This document shows, piece after piece, positions 14,011 through 14,793 of a stretch of DNA of 14,793 nt. Both the position numbers and the translations under genes were made by a program. Location: the NCBI GenBank assembly GCA_023394255.1, contig JAEXAZ010000249.1:1-14793 (forward strand). Direction: 5' to 3'. The notes under the pieces were generated by a model, which saw only the letters and a list, made by a program, of their open reading frames with translations, had not been told where the DNA came from and searched no databases. Positions within the stretch are counted from its first letter, which is position 1; the number at the start of each line of letters is the position of its first letter. Origin of the DNA: Bacillota bacterium. GTDB taxonomy: Bacteria > Bacillota > Clostridia > Oscillospirales > Ruminococcaceae.

Positions 14011-14793
14011 TCACGCTTTCCCTTCGGAACCGGAAAGGCGAATGATGTTCTTTATATCGTCACACAGTGCGTTGCTCGCATACTGTGAAAGCTTCCACGA
14101 GTGCCCCTGATGATCAAGGTTCTTCAGTGCCTCTTCATAATGCTGTACATATTTATATCGGATCTCGGTACCGAAATTGATTTTCGCGACCCCTAAATTG
14201 ATCGCCTCCTTTACAATGCTTTCGTCCATCCCTGTGCATCCGTGCAGGACCAGCGGAATGTCGGAAAATTTGCGCACCTCCCGCAAAACATTCAACTTGA
14301 TGTCAGGCTTGCCTTTATAATATCCATGCGCATTTCCGATGCCGATGGCCAGCGTATCCGGCGTACACAGGGATAAAAACTGTCTTACTTGTTCGGGGTC
14401 GGCAACATTTTTACTTTCCTGCACAACACCATGATCCAGACGCTGCAGTTCTCCGATCTCGGCCTCTACGGGGACCCCGAAGCACTGCGCAACCTCGACG
14501 ACTTTTTGGGTAAGCGCCGCATTTTCTTCGATCGGTTGTGCGGAGCCGTCAATCATTACGGATGTAAAGCCCAGTTTCAGCGCTTCCATGCAGACAGGAA
14601 ATCCGTCTCCTTGGTCAAGGTGAATGGAAACGGGCACGGAAACCTTATTGGCACACCATTTTGCAACAGCCACAAACCAGTCATTTCCTGAGTATGCCCC
14701 GGTTGAAACATAATGCGCCAAAATGACCGGCGATTGCAGCTCATCAGCCGCCTTGCAGATGCTCCTGATGATATCATAGTTGCCTCCCTGCGT
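14011..14793 (-). CDS. Class II ketose-bisphosphate aldolase (5' end beyond the window)
   Basis: 260 residues are visible and the N-terminus (about 25-30 residues) lies beyond the right edge. The visible start NYDIIRSICKAADELQSPVI matches the second helix and strand of GatY/KbaY/Fba proteins. The family motif HLDHG appears as IHLDQGDGF, so the catalytic Asp remains but the first zinc-ligand His is Gln. The other zinc ligands are present: the His in GNAHGYYKGKP and in LVLHGCTGMDE. GFTSVMIDGS, VEAEIGEL and the C-terminus GSEGKA are typical of the family. The reaction is aldol cleavage of a ketose bisphosphate to DHAP and an aldehyde, such as fructose or tagatose bisphosphate, or a shifted substrate. 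It is the most upstream visible gene of the operon. Confidence 0.88.
   Translation of the reverse strand, partial: TQGGNYDIIRSICKAADELQSPVILAHYVSTGAYSGNDWFVAVAKWCANKVSVPVSIHLDQGDGFPVCMEALKLGFTSVMIDGSAQPIEENAALTQKVVEVAQCFGVPVEAEIGELQRLDHGVVQESKNVADPEQVRQFLSLCTPDTLAIGIGNAHGYYKGKPDIKLNVLREVRKFSDIPLVLHGCTGMDESIVKEAINLGVAKINFGTEIRYKYVQHYEEALKNLDHQGHSWKLSQYASNALCDDIKNIIRLSGSEGKA

Overview
The window looks like chromosomal DNA of an anaerobic Bacillota bacterium, probably class Clostridia. This is inferred from strong purine-rich ribosome-binding sites, occasional TTG starts, mixed GC content, a PPi-type phosphofructokinase family member, a LarA-type nickel racemase homolog and a phage-type MuF/barnase toxin cassette. 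No ribosomal or tRNA gene is present to fix the taxonomy.

Left end (1-1380): the 5' part of a divergent helix-turn-helix gene, then a compact toxin-immunity pair. The toxin is a truncated phage MuF-like cysteine module fused to a barnase-type ribonuclease. It is followed 12 bases later by a barstar-like inhibitor. The toxin leader has nested inverted repeats that reach into its ribosome-binding site.

Insertion region (1380-4180): a 2215-bp IS21-family element (1898-4112) with recognisable multi-repeat ends. Its istA is broken by one nonsense codon and one frameshift, while istB is intact. It sits in the remains of a minus-strand gene for a C-terminally membrane-anchored, proline-rich protein.

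Redox region (4170-9160, plus strand): a MarR-family regulator whose promoter overlaps two tandem TTAyCnnGATAA boxes, a flavodoxin-like protein, a nitroreductase, a 22-codon ORF with an excellent ribosome-binding site, a QorB/NmrA-like quinone reductase homolog, a Crp/Fnr-family regulator and a short-chain dehydrogenase. A 24-bp dyad lies between the last two. The set resembles an electrophile/quinone/nitro-compound response locus, but that is inference.

Right end (9330-14793, minus strand, read right to left): class II ketose-bisphosphate aldolase (continues out of the window), a phosphofructokinase-family kinase, a long triosephosphate-isomerase-like protein, a LarA-family protein and a TauE/SafE permease. 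The aldolase, kinase, isomerase-like and LarA-like proteins each depart from their family at a conserved catalytic or metal-binding position, judged by hand alignment. Together with the tight operon spacing, this makes the cluster the best candidate here for an undescribed catabolic pathway: epimerisation of a hydroxy acid or sugar acid, phosphorylation, aldol cleavage and transport of a carboxylate or sulfonate. The substrate cannot be read from the sequence.
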